From positions 1 to 52,214 of the forward strand of contig JAHEYQ010000033.1 of assembly GCA_023251515.1 (NCBI GenBank): a stretch of DNA of 52,214 nt, in the 5' to 3' direction. Position numbers and translations under genes: made by a program. This stretch comes from Bacteroidales bacterium (GTDB lineage Bacteria > Bacteroidota > Bacteroidia > Bacteroidales > JACABE01). The number at the start of each line of letters is the position of its first letter. Position 1 is the first letter of the stretch. Of the stretch, positions 1 through 6,815 are shown piece after piece. The notes beneath the pieces are model-generated. The model had not been told where the DNA came from, made no database searches, and worked only from the letters and a program-made list of their open reading frames with translations.

Positions 1-85
1 CATTGAGCCCTCACTGTTTGAGGCAGAACAATCTGCTGGCTCATCATTACCCGAAAATGATTTTGTAAACTTATATCAGTATTAA
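1..85 (+). CDS. 3' end of an unidentified CDS (partial)
   Basis: Frame 2 is open from the window edge to a TAA at 83-85 and would encode a 27-residue C-terminus ending ENDFVNLYQY. The residue composition looks protein-like, and the tract after the stop is AT-rich and non-coding, which supports a genuine gene end. The family cannot be recognised from this fragment, and the upstream part lies outside the window. Confidence 0.4.
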   Translation, partial: IEPSLFEAEQSAGSSLPENDFVNLYQY

Positions 86-254
86 TAAAAAATGTCAACT
101 TTTTTTAGGACGAGACAGGTCGTTATGCGATTAATGATTGCAGATTTCCGATAGAAAATTGCCCGTAGGGCATTAACCCATTATTATAATATTCTTTTTT
201 CTTGAAAAAAAAGAACCAAAATGGAACATCCCGACACTTCGGGGATTCAAGACT

Positions 255-422
255 TCAAATCATTAACTTCAAAACCTACGCAATTAAAAATGCCTGCCGC
301 AATCCAAGCCGTTTCGGAATAAGTTTTTGTCATTTAATAAACATTTGTCGCCGAAACTCGTGGATTGCTCACAATGCTGCCCAATATTTTTAATTGCTTG
401 TTTTGTAGCGTTAATGATTTGA
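255..422. repeat. long imperfect inverted repeat (about 170 bp)
   Basis: Several blocks are mirrored around a centre near 335. TCAAATCATTAAC (255-267) pairs with 410-422, GCAATTAAAAAT (280-291) with 386-397, GCAATCCA (299-306) with TGGATTGC (361-368), and GTTTCGG (311-317) with CCGAAAC (351-357). A 63-codon reading frame crosses it but looks like chance. It resembles the dispersed non-coding palindromes of Bacteroidota intergenic DNA. No function is assigned. Confidence 0.6.
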
Positions 423-458
423 GGTCAGTCCGTCGTTCAGAGCGGACTCGCATTCCAA

Positions 459-616
459 CATTTTGCGTAAAGAAATTAAGTAATATTGAATATTAGGGAG
501 GGTTTTTAAGCGTTACACGAGTAACGACGAATTCCTTTCAATAAATGTTTTAATAAAGCATCGTTACGGCTTGTAACGCGGCAGGCCATTCAATATTACT
601 TAATTTTAGCAAAATG
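459..616. repeat. MITE-like palindromic element with two internal hairpins
   Basis: Perfect 19-bp inverted repeats lie at 473-491 and 588-606, extended outward by CATTTTGC (459-466) and GCAAAATG (609-616). Inside are two small hairpins with identical arms: CGTTAC/GTAACG at 511-526 (4-nt loop) and at 562-578 (5-nt loop). There is no reading frame of note. It could be a REP-like or MITE-like element mobilised in trans, or a structured RNA. It appears once in this window. Confidence 0.65.
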
Positions 617-1086
617 GTGGTAAGCGATGATTTTTGCTTCTTTTCATCAGGAAAAGAAGAAATAATAATAAAAATTGTCGAAAATTATTTAATTCTCGCC
701 CTACATTTCTTACAACACAACTTTATAAATCTACAAAAAAACCAATTTTGCCTTCTCAAAATATTGATAATTAATGTATAATTTATGTATTTAAGCATCT
801 GTTTAAAAATATTTCAATAAATATTAAAAAAAATATACATTTTGCTATTTTTGATATTATCTTTGTAACTGTTTTTGGAATAACAGTGCAATGAAAAAGC
901 AATAAGGCATTGATTCCGGGAATGAACGTTCTTTGAAATATTTATAATTTTATGTTTTTTTGAATAATAAAACCTCGATGTATAAAGATTTCCTCTTTCG
1001 GCTAAGTGTTTTCATAAAATTTTAGATTGATTTTTGGCTGAAAAAAAAATTTCTGCATACAAAAGGTTAAAAAAAAGTAAATAACA
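617..1086. other. AT-rich non-coding tract
   Basis: I see no credible gene here. It holds a TATCTTTG box at 858-865 and several very short ATG reading frames, and it leads into the tandem repeat upstream of the 1513 gene. It may be leader or spacer DNA of that gene. Confidence 0.5.
858..865 (+). promoter_or_regulatory. putative -7 box TATCTTTG
   Basis: It matches the Bacteroidota -7 consensus TAnnTTTG. No well-spaced TTG -33 element is present, so support is weak. If used, it would give a leader of about 640 nt for the gene at 1513. Confidence 0.3.
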
Positions 1087-1094
1087 TAGTTTTG
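1087..1094 (+). promoter_or_regulatory. putative -7 box TAGTTTTG
   Basis: It matches TAnnTTTG and lies about 55 bp before the 41-bp tandem repeat. If functional, the repeat would be transcribed as part of the 5' leader of the gene at 1513. No clear -33 TTG is seen. Confidence 0.3.
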
Positions 1095-1150
1095 CTACTT
1101 TACAGTGAAGTAAAAACAGTAAAAATGCTTTCATTTGACTGCCGGATAAA

Positions 1151-1361
1151 GCAAAAACTACTGTCGTGGCTTCACCGGAATTTCCGAAGAAGCAAAAACT
1201 GCTGTCGTAGCTTCATCGGAAAATCCGAAGAAGCAAAATCAACTGTCGGGGCTTCACCGGAAAATCCGAAGAAGCAAAATCAATTGTCGGGGCTTTGTCG
1301 GAAAATCCGAAGAAACAAAATCAGTTGTCGGAGCTTTATCGGAAAATCCGAAGAAGCAAAA
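1151..1361 (+). repeat. five-copy 41-bp tandem repeat
   Basis: Five consecutive 41-bp units start at 1151, 1192, 1233, 1274 and 1315, followed by a partial unit (GCAAAA, 1356-1361). Each unit carries the block CCGAAGAA, and four of five carry the small palindrome CGGAAAATCCG. The unit length is not a multiple of three, so the frame shifts in every copy. The overlapping 92-codon reading frame is therefore probably not a real gene. The array sits about 150 bp upstream of the gene at 1513. Confidence 0.85.
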
Positions 1362-1512
1362 CCTATTTAAAAATATTTGCTTATTAATACAATATTAATG
1401 TGCTTTATATTTTTCAATACTGTTTACTATTAGTTTTTTAAAATTCATAAAATTATATTGTTTCAGAAGACCAATTAAAATTAATTAATCATAAATTTAA
1501 ACAAAAAGAAAA

Positions 1513-2262
1513 ATGCAAAAAATTAATTTCACTCTATTGGATATTACAAGATTATCCAATGAAGATGCAGCGGCATTAGTTAGTAAAACTATCGACAATG
1601 CCAATAGTGTAACGGCAAGTATAGGAGTAGTTCCGAACGCCATTTTAGCAATAATGCAACCTAAGAATGAAGCCTTTGCGGCACAGGTAAACAGACTTAG
1701 GAAAAGTGTTTTAACCAGTCCTATCAATAATCAGAGAAGCAAATGCGACGATATTTTTGCTGAAATAAAAAGAACTACAACATTTCACAGCAAATCGCGC
1801 GATACACACAAAAAAGATGCAGCCGGAGTAATAAGTTATTTTCTGGCTCCCTACAAAGATCTGACTAAAAAATCACTTGCCACACAGCAGGAATCTACTG
1901 ACGAAATGATTGAAAAATTCTCAAACAATGCGGCCATTATAGATGCAGCTACTACGTTGGATATTAAAGATTTGTTCGATCAGTTAAAAGCAGATAACCT
2001 GGAATTAAAACAATTGTTCGATCAACGCAATCTGGAAGTAGGCAGCCGAACCGAACCCAGCAGCGAACTGCGTGCACCAGCAGCGGATGCTTACCGCGAA
2101 TTTTGTATATCAATAGAGCAGTCTGCTACTTATGCACCCAATCAGGATATTAGCAATTTATTTATCCAGATGGAAGAGTTGCGCAAAAAGTATCACGCAC
2201 TTATCCCAAAAGAAGAAATAATCACCGATGAAGAAGCCGATGAGGTAGATCAGGAAATGTAA
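1513..2262 (+). CDS. helical hypothetical protein, probable DUF6261 family
   Basis: A 249-residue soluble protein without signal peptide or membrane segments. Predicted content is almost wholly alpha-helical, with an acidic C-terminus (EEADEVDQEM). Its opening (MQKINFTLLDITRLSNEDAA) and length fit what I recall of the Bacteroidota-restricted DUF6261 family, whose function is unknown. This assignment is from memory. The ATG is preceded by an A-rich tract (AAACAAAAAGAAAA) rather than a Shine-Dalgarno site, as is normal in this phylum. The gene stands alone behind the 41-bp tandem repeat and is followed by a hairpin terminator. Confidence 0.7.
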   Translation: MQKINFTLLDITRLSNEDAAALVSKTIDNANSVTASIGVVPNAILAIMQPKNEAFAAQVNRLRKSVLTSPINNQRSKCDDIFAEIKRTTTFHSKSRDTHKKDAAGVISYFLAPYKDLTKKSLATQQESTDEMIEKFSNNAAIIDAATTLDIKDLFDQLKADNLELKQLFDQRNLEVGSRTEPSSELRAPAADAYREFCISIEQSATYAPNQDISNLFIQMEELRKKYHALIPKEEIITDEEADEVDQEM

Positions 2263-2279
2263 ACCGTAAACAAAAACTC

Positions 2280-2311
2280 AACCCGTTGGGTAAGGCAGCA
2301 CCCAACGGGTT
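2280..2311 (+). terminator. hairpin terminator after the 1513 gene
   Basis: A 12-bp perfect stem (AACCCGTTGGGT, 2280-2291, with 2300-2311) and an 8-nt loop lie 17 bp after the stop codon. The following T-tract is poor, so it may act mainly as an RNA 3'-end stabiliser. Confidence 0.6.
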
Positions 2312-2329
2312 TGGTTTACGAAAAGTTAG

Positions 2330-2337
2330 TATATTTG
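2330..2337 (+). promoter_or_regulatory. putative promoter -7 box TATATTTG
   Basis: It matches TAnnTTTG, with a TTG at 2311-2313 only 16 bp upstream (slightly short). It lies about 80 bp before the left boundary of the cassette-like unit, so it would transcribe whatever sits at that boundary. Confidence 0.35.
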
Positions 2338-2440
2338 CAAGAAAAAAATAAACAAAAGGTGTAGCAGTCTATACCAAAATAATAAATAGCTTACAACAAA
2401 GGTGAAGCAGGAAATAAGTTATGCGGCACTTTAACAAACC

Positions 2441-2842
2441 ATGCAACCAATGACAACAAAACGGTACGACATATTTCTTGACGATAAAATAATTGGAACG
2501 ACTGAACTTGAAAAAGCAGACGCACCAATGGGCGTTGTGTTTGGACAAATTCACTTTTCCACCATCGTTTCAGGGTATGACTTTTTTAGAAAATATTGTT
2601 TGGAAAACAACATTGAATTAGCAAATGACTACCCCGAAGACAAATTAATATCCACCCGAACGATTAAGAATTTAGTAGTCAGGAACGAGAACGGAGTTGA
2701 AATTAAAGGCTTAGGAAATCAAATAAGCGGAATGGATGGCGATGAATTTGAAATCACATTGGAAGGTGTGGCTTATCCATTCTTTGGTGACGAATTCCCC
2801 CAGCACGTAAAATCATATAACGACCAATTTCAAGACAGATAA
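2441..2842 (+). CDS. conserved hypothetical protein (cassette gene 1)
   Basis: A 133-residue soluble, acidic protein with no signal peptide or membrane segment. It looks like a small mixed alpha/beta protein; blocks such as KADAPMGVVFGQI and GMDGDEFEITLEGVAYPFFG remind me of an unnamed conserved family, but I cannot give a function. A second ATG nine bases in (2450) is an alternative start. It overlaps the next gene by one base (TAATG), implying translational coupling. Such orphan pairs are typical cargo of integron cassettes. Confidence 0.7.
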   Translation: MQPMTTKRYDIFLDDKIIGTTELEKADAPMGVVFGQIHFSTIVSGYDFFRKYCLENNIELANDYPEDKLISTRTIKNLVVRNENGVEIKGLGNQISGMDGDEFEITLEGVAYPFFGDEFPQHVKSYNDQFQDR

Positions 2843-3147
2843 TGACGATAGATAAAATTTTAGAAATCGGTATTGACGAAAAAGAACGACTTTTTATTAA
2901 GCCGGACAAAGGACGCTTTGCGCTGATTTATAGAACAGCAACAGAAGTTCATTGGGACAACAACGGACTTTTTCTCTATTCTCCAAAACCAAGAGAATGG
3001 ACATATTTTGATTGGTTCAGGCAAATAACAGTAGTGACAGAAACTGAATGTAACTACAAACTTATTTTGACTGACCAAACCATGTGGACAAACATTTCAG
3101 ACGAACTAAAACAACTAATAATTGAACACCAAAAAGCGACCGCATAA
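2842..3147 (+). CDS. small hypothetical protein (cassette gene 2)
   Basis: A 101-residue soluble protein, rich in Trp and Tyr, with no signal peptide. Its ATG overlaps the stop of the preceding gene in a TAATG junction. The stop codon (TAA, 3145-3147) lies within GCATAAC, the R''-like end of the putative attC site. I do not recognise the family. The context suggests a function shared with its partner, for example as interacting small proteins, but nothing in the sequence proves that. Confidence 0.65.
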   Translation: MTIDKILEIGIDEKERLFIKPDKGRFALIYRTATEVHWDNNGLFLYSPKPREWTYFDWFRQITVVTETECNYKLILTDQTMWTNISDELKQLIIEHQKATA

Positions 3148-3273
3148 CAAAAACTATATGTCAATTAGGGTTTCGGGGCGGACAACAAAGTTCGCAGCCC
3201 GCAACAACGGCATCGGGGTTCGACAGGAAAGCAACCCGCAATCCCCAACTGCATATAGTTCCGTACGTTAATC
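3142..3273 (+). repeat. attC-like recombination site
   Basis: GCATAAC (3142-3148) and CGTTA (3266-3270) form the outer ends. The inner arms AACTATATG (3152-3160) and CATATAGTT (3252-3260) are perfectly complementary. The stem continues as CAATTAGGG (3162-3170) with 3243-3251 at 7 of 9 positions, and T3161 is unpaired on one strand only, like the extrahelical bases that orient attC hairpins. The 70-nt interior is GC-richer than its surroundings. Confidence 0.5.
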
Positions 3274-3284
3274 AATTACAATAA

Positions 3285-3317
3285 AAAAAGTGGCTTATAC
3301 AATGCAAGCCACTTTTT
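3285..3317. terminator. bidirectional terminator between the cassette and acr3
   Basis: A 12-bp perfect stem (AAAAAGTGGCTT 3285-3296, with 3306-3317) has a 9-nt loop and is bounded by A and T runs. It can terminate both the plus-strand cassette and the minus-strand ars operon. Confidence 0.8.
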
Positions 3318-3339
3318 AACTTTATAAACTTTACGAACT

Positions 3340-4419
3340 TTATAAACTGTTTCCGGCAAAATATTTCTTCTTCATCCAGAATGCAGCATTTACCAAGGCA
3401 ATCATTACCGGTACTTCTACCAAAGGGCCAATTACGGCAGTAAAAGCTTCGCCCGAATTCATGCCAAAGATGGCTATTGCCACAGCTATGGCAAGTTCAA
3501 AATTATTGCTGGCAGCCGTAAACGAAAGCGTAACCGATTGCGCGTAGTTAGCACCACTGCGTTTGCTCATATAAAAAGAACCAAAGAACATAATTATAAA
3601 ATATATCAGCAACGGAATGGCAATCAATACCACATCCATAGGTATTTTAACGATATATTCGCCCTTGAGCGAAAACATCACCACTATCGTAAACAGCAAA
3701 GCTATCAGCGTAAGCGGACTTATCTTAGGTACAAACTTGGTATGATACCATTGTTTGCTTTTTACTCGGATAAGGATAAAACGGGTAAGAAATCCGGCAA
3801 TAAACGGAATACCCAGATAAATAAAAACGCTTTCGGCAATCTGTGCAATGGTAATTCTTTCCACAGCATCGTTGGTCGGAATACCAAACCATGCAGGCAA
3901 AACGGCAATAAATACATAAGCATAAACCGAAAAGAACAGCACCTGAAAGATAGAATTAAAAGCAACCAAACCGGCAGCATACTGGGTGTCGCCCTTTGCC
4001 AGATCGTTCCATACAATAACCATGGCAATGCAACGGGCAAGCCCAATCATAATAATACCATACATATAAGGAAGGTTGGCATTGTTTTCACCCGGAAATA
4101 GCTTAAAGAAAGCAATGGCCAATGCAAACATCAGCACAGGCCCAATCAGCCAGTTTTGCACCAGCGACAGCGTTAAAACCTTCCAGTTGCGGAACACATC
4201 GCCCAATTCCTCATACTTCACCTTTGCCAGTGGCGGATACATCATTACAATAAGTCCGATAGCAATCGGAATATTGGTTGTGCTTTCGGGCGATGATTTC
4301 AAAGATTCCCAAAACTCTGCAATAGCCGGAAAAAAGTAACCCGACAATACACCCACCACCATTGCAAGGAATATCCATAAAGTTAGATAGCGGTCTAAAA
4401 AATTTAATCGTGTTTTCAT
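3340..4419 (-). CDS. acr3: Acr3-family arsenite efflux permease
   Basis: A 359-residue integral inner-membrane protein with about ten hydrophobic segments, the length and topology usual for Acr3/ArsB-type carriers of the bile/arsenite/riboflavin transporter superfamily. Diagnostic blocks are [20 protein letters not shown], which carries the conserved membrane cysteine essential in Acr3, and the earlier [10 protein letters not shown]. It exports arsenite using the proton-motive force. It is the last gene of the minus-strand arsR-arsC-arsM-Cys-rich-acr3 operon, consistent with arsenic resistance. The ATG at 4419 follows a short AT-rich leader, and the gene ends at a strong bidirectional terminator. 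Confidence 0.93.
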   Translation of the reverse strand: MKTRLNFLDRYLTLWIFLAMVVGVLSGYFFPAIAEFWESLKSSPESTTNIPIAIGLIVMMYPPLAKVKYEELGDVFRNWKVLTLSLVQNWLIGPVLMFALAIAFFKLFPGENNANLPYMYGIIMIGLARCIAMVIVWNDLAKGDTQYAAGLVAFNSIFQVLFFSVYAYVFIAVLPAWFGIPTNDAVERITIAQIAESVFIYLGIPFIAGFLTRFILIRVKSKQWYHTKFVPKISPLTLIALLFTIVVMFSLKGEYIVKIPMDVVLIAIPLLIYFIIMFFGSFYMSKRSGANYAQSVTLSFTAASNNFELAIAVAIAIFGMNSGEAFTAVIGPLVEVPVMIALVNAAFWMKKKYFAGNSL

Positions 4420-4466
4420 ATTTGATATAAATTTGTTAATTGTTTTATCTTAATTTGATGCATCTT

Positions 4467-4500
4467 AAACCTGACAGGTTTCCAAAAACCTGTCAGGTTT
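4467..4500. repeat. palindromic hairpin of the CTGACAGG family
   Basis: Perfect 15-bp arms (AAACCTGACAGGTTT, 4467-4481, with 4486-4500) and a 4-nt loop lie between acr3 and the Cys-rich gene, followed by T residues on the plus strand. Similar hairpins occur at 12496 and 32451. On the minus strand it lies inside the operon and might attenuate acr3. Confidence 0.7.
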
Positions 4501-4673
4501 TTCAAAACATCTGCGTCACTTGTAATGAGCCTGTCGAATTATCAGTGTTCTGTTATATATGTATTTTTAATGCATAAAAAACTCCCAACCCTTTATAATA
4601 AGGATCAGGAGTCGGCATTTTGATTATTAAAAAATTTGTGTCATTTTAATAATGATGTTTGTATCAGAAAATA

Positions 4674-4871
4674 TTAGCAATTGCAACCGCAGCCACATCC
4701 ACCCGAAGACTGTTCAACCACAGGCTCAACTACTTTAACTTCTTCAGTTTTGTTGCTGATAGCTACTTCATCATCTTTGCAACATGAAGTATCACTTCCA
4801 CAGCAAGAAGAATCATTTTCGGTGTTACAATAATTTTCGTTTACATTCATATTCAATTTGTCATTTTCCAT
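4674..4871 (-). CDS. small Cys-rich protein of the ars operon, metallothionein-like
   Basis: A 65-residue soluble protein with nine cysteines: one at residue 15, two CC pairs in the SSCCGSDTSCC block, and a GGCGCGCNC tail. The N-terminal half resembles the start of the adjacent ArsM (MENNEL...TSCCGVGSSCC), suggesting descent from a duplicated ArsM N-terminus. Clustered Cys motifs and the position between arsM and acr3 suggest As(III) or metal binding, perhaps buffering or handing arsenite to ArsM or Acr3. The function is inferred. Its compact size and in-operon position make it a credible gene. Confidence 0.75.
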   Translation of the reverse strand: MENDKLNMNVNENYCNTENDSSCCGSDTSCCKDDEVAISNKTEEVKVVEPVVEQSSGGCGCGCNC

Positions 4872-4946
4872 TTGTTTTTAAAATTTAAATTTATAAAAAT
4901 AATACACAAATAAGTTGCACTTACAACTTATTATTTCTTTTTCTGA

Positions 4947-5780
4947 TTAGCAATTGCCTTCGCAAGCACAATCTCCTTTTTCGGCATACACAGTTATGCT
5001 ATAAATGCCTACATTCTTTGTTTTTAATAATTCTAATTCAGAATCTGAAATATAATTCAGCAGTATCTCGTCAGGTATATTTATTTTCTTTTCTTTCTGA
5101 ATGCTGATATTCTTAAACCCACAGGAATTGATTATATCCAGATATTCCTGTTTCTGTATGGCTCCCGACACACAACCTGCATACATTTCGGCTGCCTGTT
5201 CAAGTTTAGGTGGCAATTTTCCGTCCAATACAACATCTGAAATAGAAAAATGTCCGTTAACTTTTAAAATTCTATATATTTCTTTAAATGCCTGCATTTT
5301 ATCGGGCACCAGATTCAATACACAATTACTGATAACCACATCGGCTTTATTGGCTGTAAGTGGCAATTTCTCTATATCACCAAAACGAAACTCAACATTG
5401 TTGAAACCTAATTTCTCAGTATTTTCTCTGGCTTTTTCTATCATAGTTTCGGTAAAATCCACACCAATAACCTTACCCGTTTCACCTGTTAAAGCTCTGG
5501 CAACAAAGCAATCGTTACCAGCTCCCGAACCAAGATCAACAACAGTATCACCTTTTTTAATCAGGGCAAATTCTGTCGGGATTCCACAACCCAAACCCAA
5601 ATCAGCATCAGGATTATAACCATCCAGTTCGCTGTAATTTTCGCTGAAAATGGTATAATCAACACCCGAACAGCACGAAGAACCAACCCCACAACAGGAA
5701 GTTTCGTTTTGCAACTTACTCTGTTCGGCAATTTCTCCGTATTTTTCTTTTACTATATTCTTTAATTCGTTATTTTCCAT
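4947..5780 (-). CDS. arsM: arsenite S-adenosylmethionine methyltransferase ArsM
   Basis: A 277-residue class I methyltransferase. The glycine-rich SAM motif VVDLGSGAGNDCFVAR lies near residues 85-100, and the upstream GLGCGIPT block and downstream NCVLNLVPD and YAGCVSGA blocks carry the cysteines that bind trivalent arsenic in ArsM/AS3MT proteins. Additional Cys pairs occur near residue 30, and the tail ends CACEGNC. It methylates arsenite in the cytoplasm. It follows arsC with a gap of about 100 bp containing nested palindromes. Confidence 0.93.
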   Translation of the reverse strand: MENNELKNIVKEKYGEIAEQSKLQNETSCCGVGSSCCSGVDYTIFSENYSELDGYNPDADLGLGCGIPTEFALIKKGDTVVDLGSGAGNDCFVARALTGETGKVIGVDFTETMIEKARENTEKLGFNNVEFRFGDIEKLPLTANKADVVISNCVLNLVPDKMQAFKEIYRILKVNGHFSISDVVLDGKLPPKLEQAAEMYAGCVSGAIQKQEYLDIINSCGFKNISIQKEKKINIPDEILLNYISDSELELLKTKNVGIYSITVYAEKGDCACEGNC

Positions 5781-5800
5781 ATTATTTATGTTATTTATTC

Positions 5801-5862
5801 AACCCGACGGGTTGATTTTCTGCATTTTAAATTTAAAATGAAATGCATTAACCCGTCGGGTT
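5801..5862. repeat. nested palindrome between arsC and arsM
   Basis: AACCCGACGGGTT (5801-5813) pairs with AACCCGTCGGGTT (5850-5862), and each arm is itself nearly self-complementary. Between them is the perfect 18-bp palindrome CATTTTAAATTTAAAATG (5823-5840). It lies in the intercistronic leader of arsM and could be an RNA-processing or attenuation structure. Confidence 0.65.
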
Positions 5863-5882
5863 ATTAAAATAATTTCTTTTTA

Positions 5883-6296
5883 TTATTTGATTGACAAATA
5901 GAATTTATAAAAACCATCTTTAATTTCATCTCTTACCCGTCTGAATTCACTCCAGATATATTCATCAGAACCGGTTACATGCGATGGATCGTCAAAACCG
6001 ATATGGAGACGATGTTTTACTTTCCCTATAAATGCCGGGCAACTTTCATTAGCGCCACCGCAAACGGTAATTACATAATCCCATTCCTGACCAAGATATA
6101 AATCAACTGAATCAGAAGTATGATGGCTGATATCAATGCCGATTTCTTTCATTGCGGCAACTGCTTTTTCATTCAGTTTACCCGAAGCTTCTGTTCCGGC
6201 AGAACAAACAGTCAGGTTTTTATCAAAAGATTGTAAGAAGCCATGAGCCATCTGGCTGCGGCAACTGTTTCCGGTACATAAAATTAAAATTTTCAT
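5883..6296 (-). CDS. arsC: arsenate reductase, low-molecular-weight phosphatase type
   Basis: A 137-residue cytoplasmic protein opening with the catalytic P-loop CTGNSCRS (Cys7 to Ser14), as in thioredoxin-linked ArsC enzymes and LMW tyrosine phosphatases. The later block VCGGANESCPAF supplies the two further cysteines of the three-cysteine relay known from Staphylococcus ArsC, which argues for arsenate reductase rather than phosphatase. DDPSH precedes the C-terminal helix. It converts arsenate to arsenite for Acr3 export. It starts 12 bp after arsR. Confidence 0.93.
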   Translation of the reverse strand: MKILILCTGNSCRSQMAHGFLQSFDKNLTVCSAGTEASGKLNEKAVAAMKEIGIDISHHTSDSVDLYLGQEWDYVITVCGGANESCPAFIGKVKHRLHIGFDDPSHVTGSDEYIWSEFRRVRDEIKDGFYKFYLSIK

Positions 6297-6308
6297 ACTT
6301 ATTATATA

Positions 6309-6644
6309 TTAATCGCAACTACAAACAAAAGAACATATTGAACTCTCAAACAATTTATTGAATGAATTTTTTATTTCAGTGAGTTTAGTCATATTCAGGC
6401 AGTAATGAATCTTTAAGCCATCAATAGTTCCGTCAATAATTCCCATTTCTTTCAATTCTTTCAGATGCTGCGAAACCGTAGTACGGCTAAGTGGCAAAAA
6501 ATCGGAAATATTTCCGGTTCTGATTTCTTTCTTTTCAGCTAAAAGCTGGATAATTGCAATACGGGCCGGATGTGAAAATATCCTTGCAAAACTTGCAAGT
6601 TGTTGTTGTTCATCGCTAAACTCAAAAGATTTATTATTAGTCAT
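6309..6644 (-). CDS. arsR: ArsR-family arsenic-responsive repressor
   Basis: A 111-residue winged-helix regulator. FSHPARIAIIQLL and LSRTTVSQHLKELKEMGII form the canonical ArsR helix-turn-helix and recognition helix. The C-terminus SSICSFVCSCD supplies three cysteines that could form the As(III) site, while the classic ELCVCDL-type site in the DNA-binding helix is absent. It is the first gene of the operon, so autoregulation by arsenite-induced release is likely. The start at 6644 is the only in-frame ATG fitting family length. Confidence 0.9.
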   Translation of the reverse strand: MTNNKSFEFSDEQQQLASFARIFSHPARIAIIQLLAEKKEIRTGNISDFLPLSRTTVSQHLKELKEMGIIDGTIDGLKIHYCLNMTKLTEIKNSFNKLFESSICSFVCSCD

Positions 6645-6663
6645 TGCTTAATGTTTAATGACG

Positions 6664-6671
6664 CAAACATA
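6664..6671 (-). promoter_or_regulatory. putative ars operon promoter -7 box (TATGTTTG)
   Basis: On the minus strand it reads TATGTTTG, matching TAnnTTTG, 20 bp before the arsR start codon. No clear -33 TTG is visible. ArsR would be expected to bind at or near this site. Confidence 0.4.
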
Positions 6672-6760
6672 CGACATTAATTTGAAATAATAAGAATTTT
6701 GATATTATTTTATTGTTAAGAAATGAATATTGTGATTAAAAAGGGGATATATAAAAGAAA

Positions 6761-6794
6761 AAATGCAGGATTTTAATTTCAAAATCCTGCATTT
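6761..6794 (-). terminator. terminator of the 6816 gene
   Basis: A 14-bp perfect stem (AAATGCAGGATTTT 6761-6774, with 6781-6794) and a 6-nt loop lie just past the stop codon. On the minus strand it runs into a T-rich tract. Confidence 0.8.
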
Positions 6795-6815
6795 CTATAT
6801 ATTAAATCAAAATGT

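Larger units (their letters stand above)
2419..3267 (+). mobile_element. integron-cassette-like unit carrying two small genes
   Basis: The unit begins at the G/TT point of GTTATGC (2418-2424). It ends at the G/TT point of CGTTA (3266-3270), after a long imperfect hairpin. The block GCATAAC at 3142-3148 is the exact reverse complement of GTTATGC at the left edge. This is the R''/R' relation expected of one excised cassette. It carries two overlapping genes, nearly fills the 849 bp, and the last stop codon lies inside the R''-like block. No integron integrase is in the window, so this would be a lone cassette. The call is inferred from geometry only. Confidence 0.5.

Noticed and set aside
202..393. 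63-codon frame as a gene
   Set aside because: It crosses the large inverted repeat, is Arg/Asn/Cys-rich with no recognisable pattern, and is best explained by the palindrome.
1151..1361. CRISPR array
   Set aside because: The units are directly abutting with no unique spacers, and no cas genes are present.
1092..1370. 92-codon frame over the 41-bp repeat as a gene
   Set aside because: The unit is not a multiple of three, so successive repeats encode unrelated residues. The frame is a by-product of the array.
2419..3267. Transposon or IS with terminal inverted repeats
   Set aside because: Neither gene looks like a transposase, and the inverted ends are all at one side, as expected for attC, not for two transposon ends.
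3538..4101. 187-codon plus-strand frame opposite acr3
   Set aside because: It is an antisense shadow of the acr3 coding sequence with a composition unlike a real protein.
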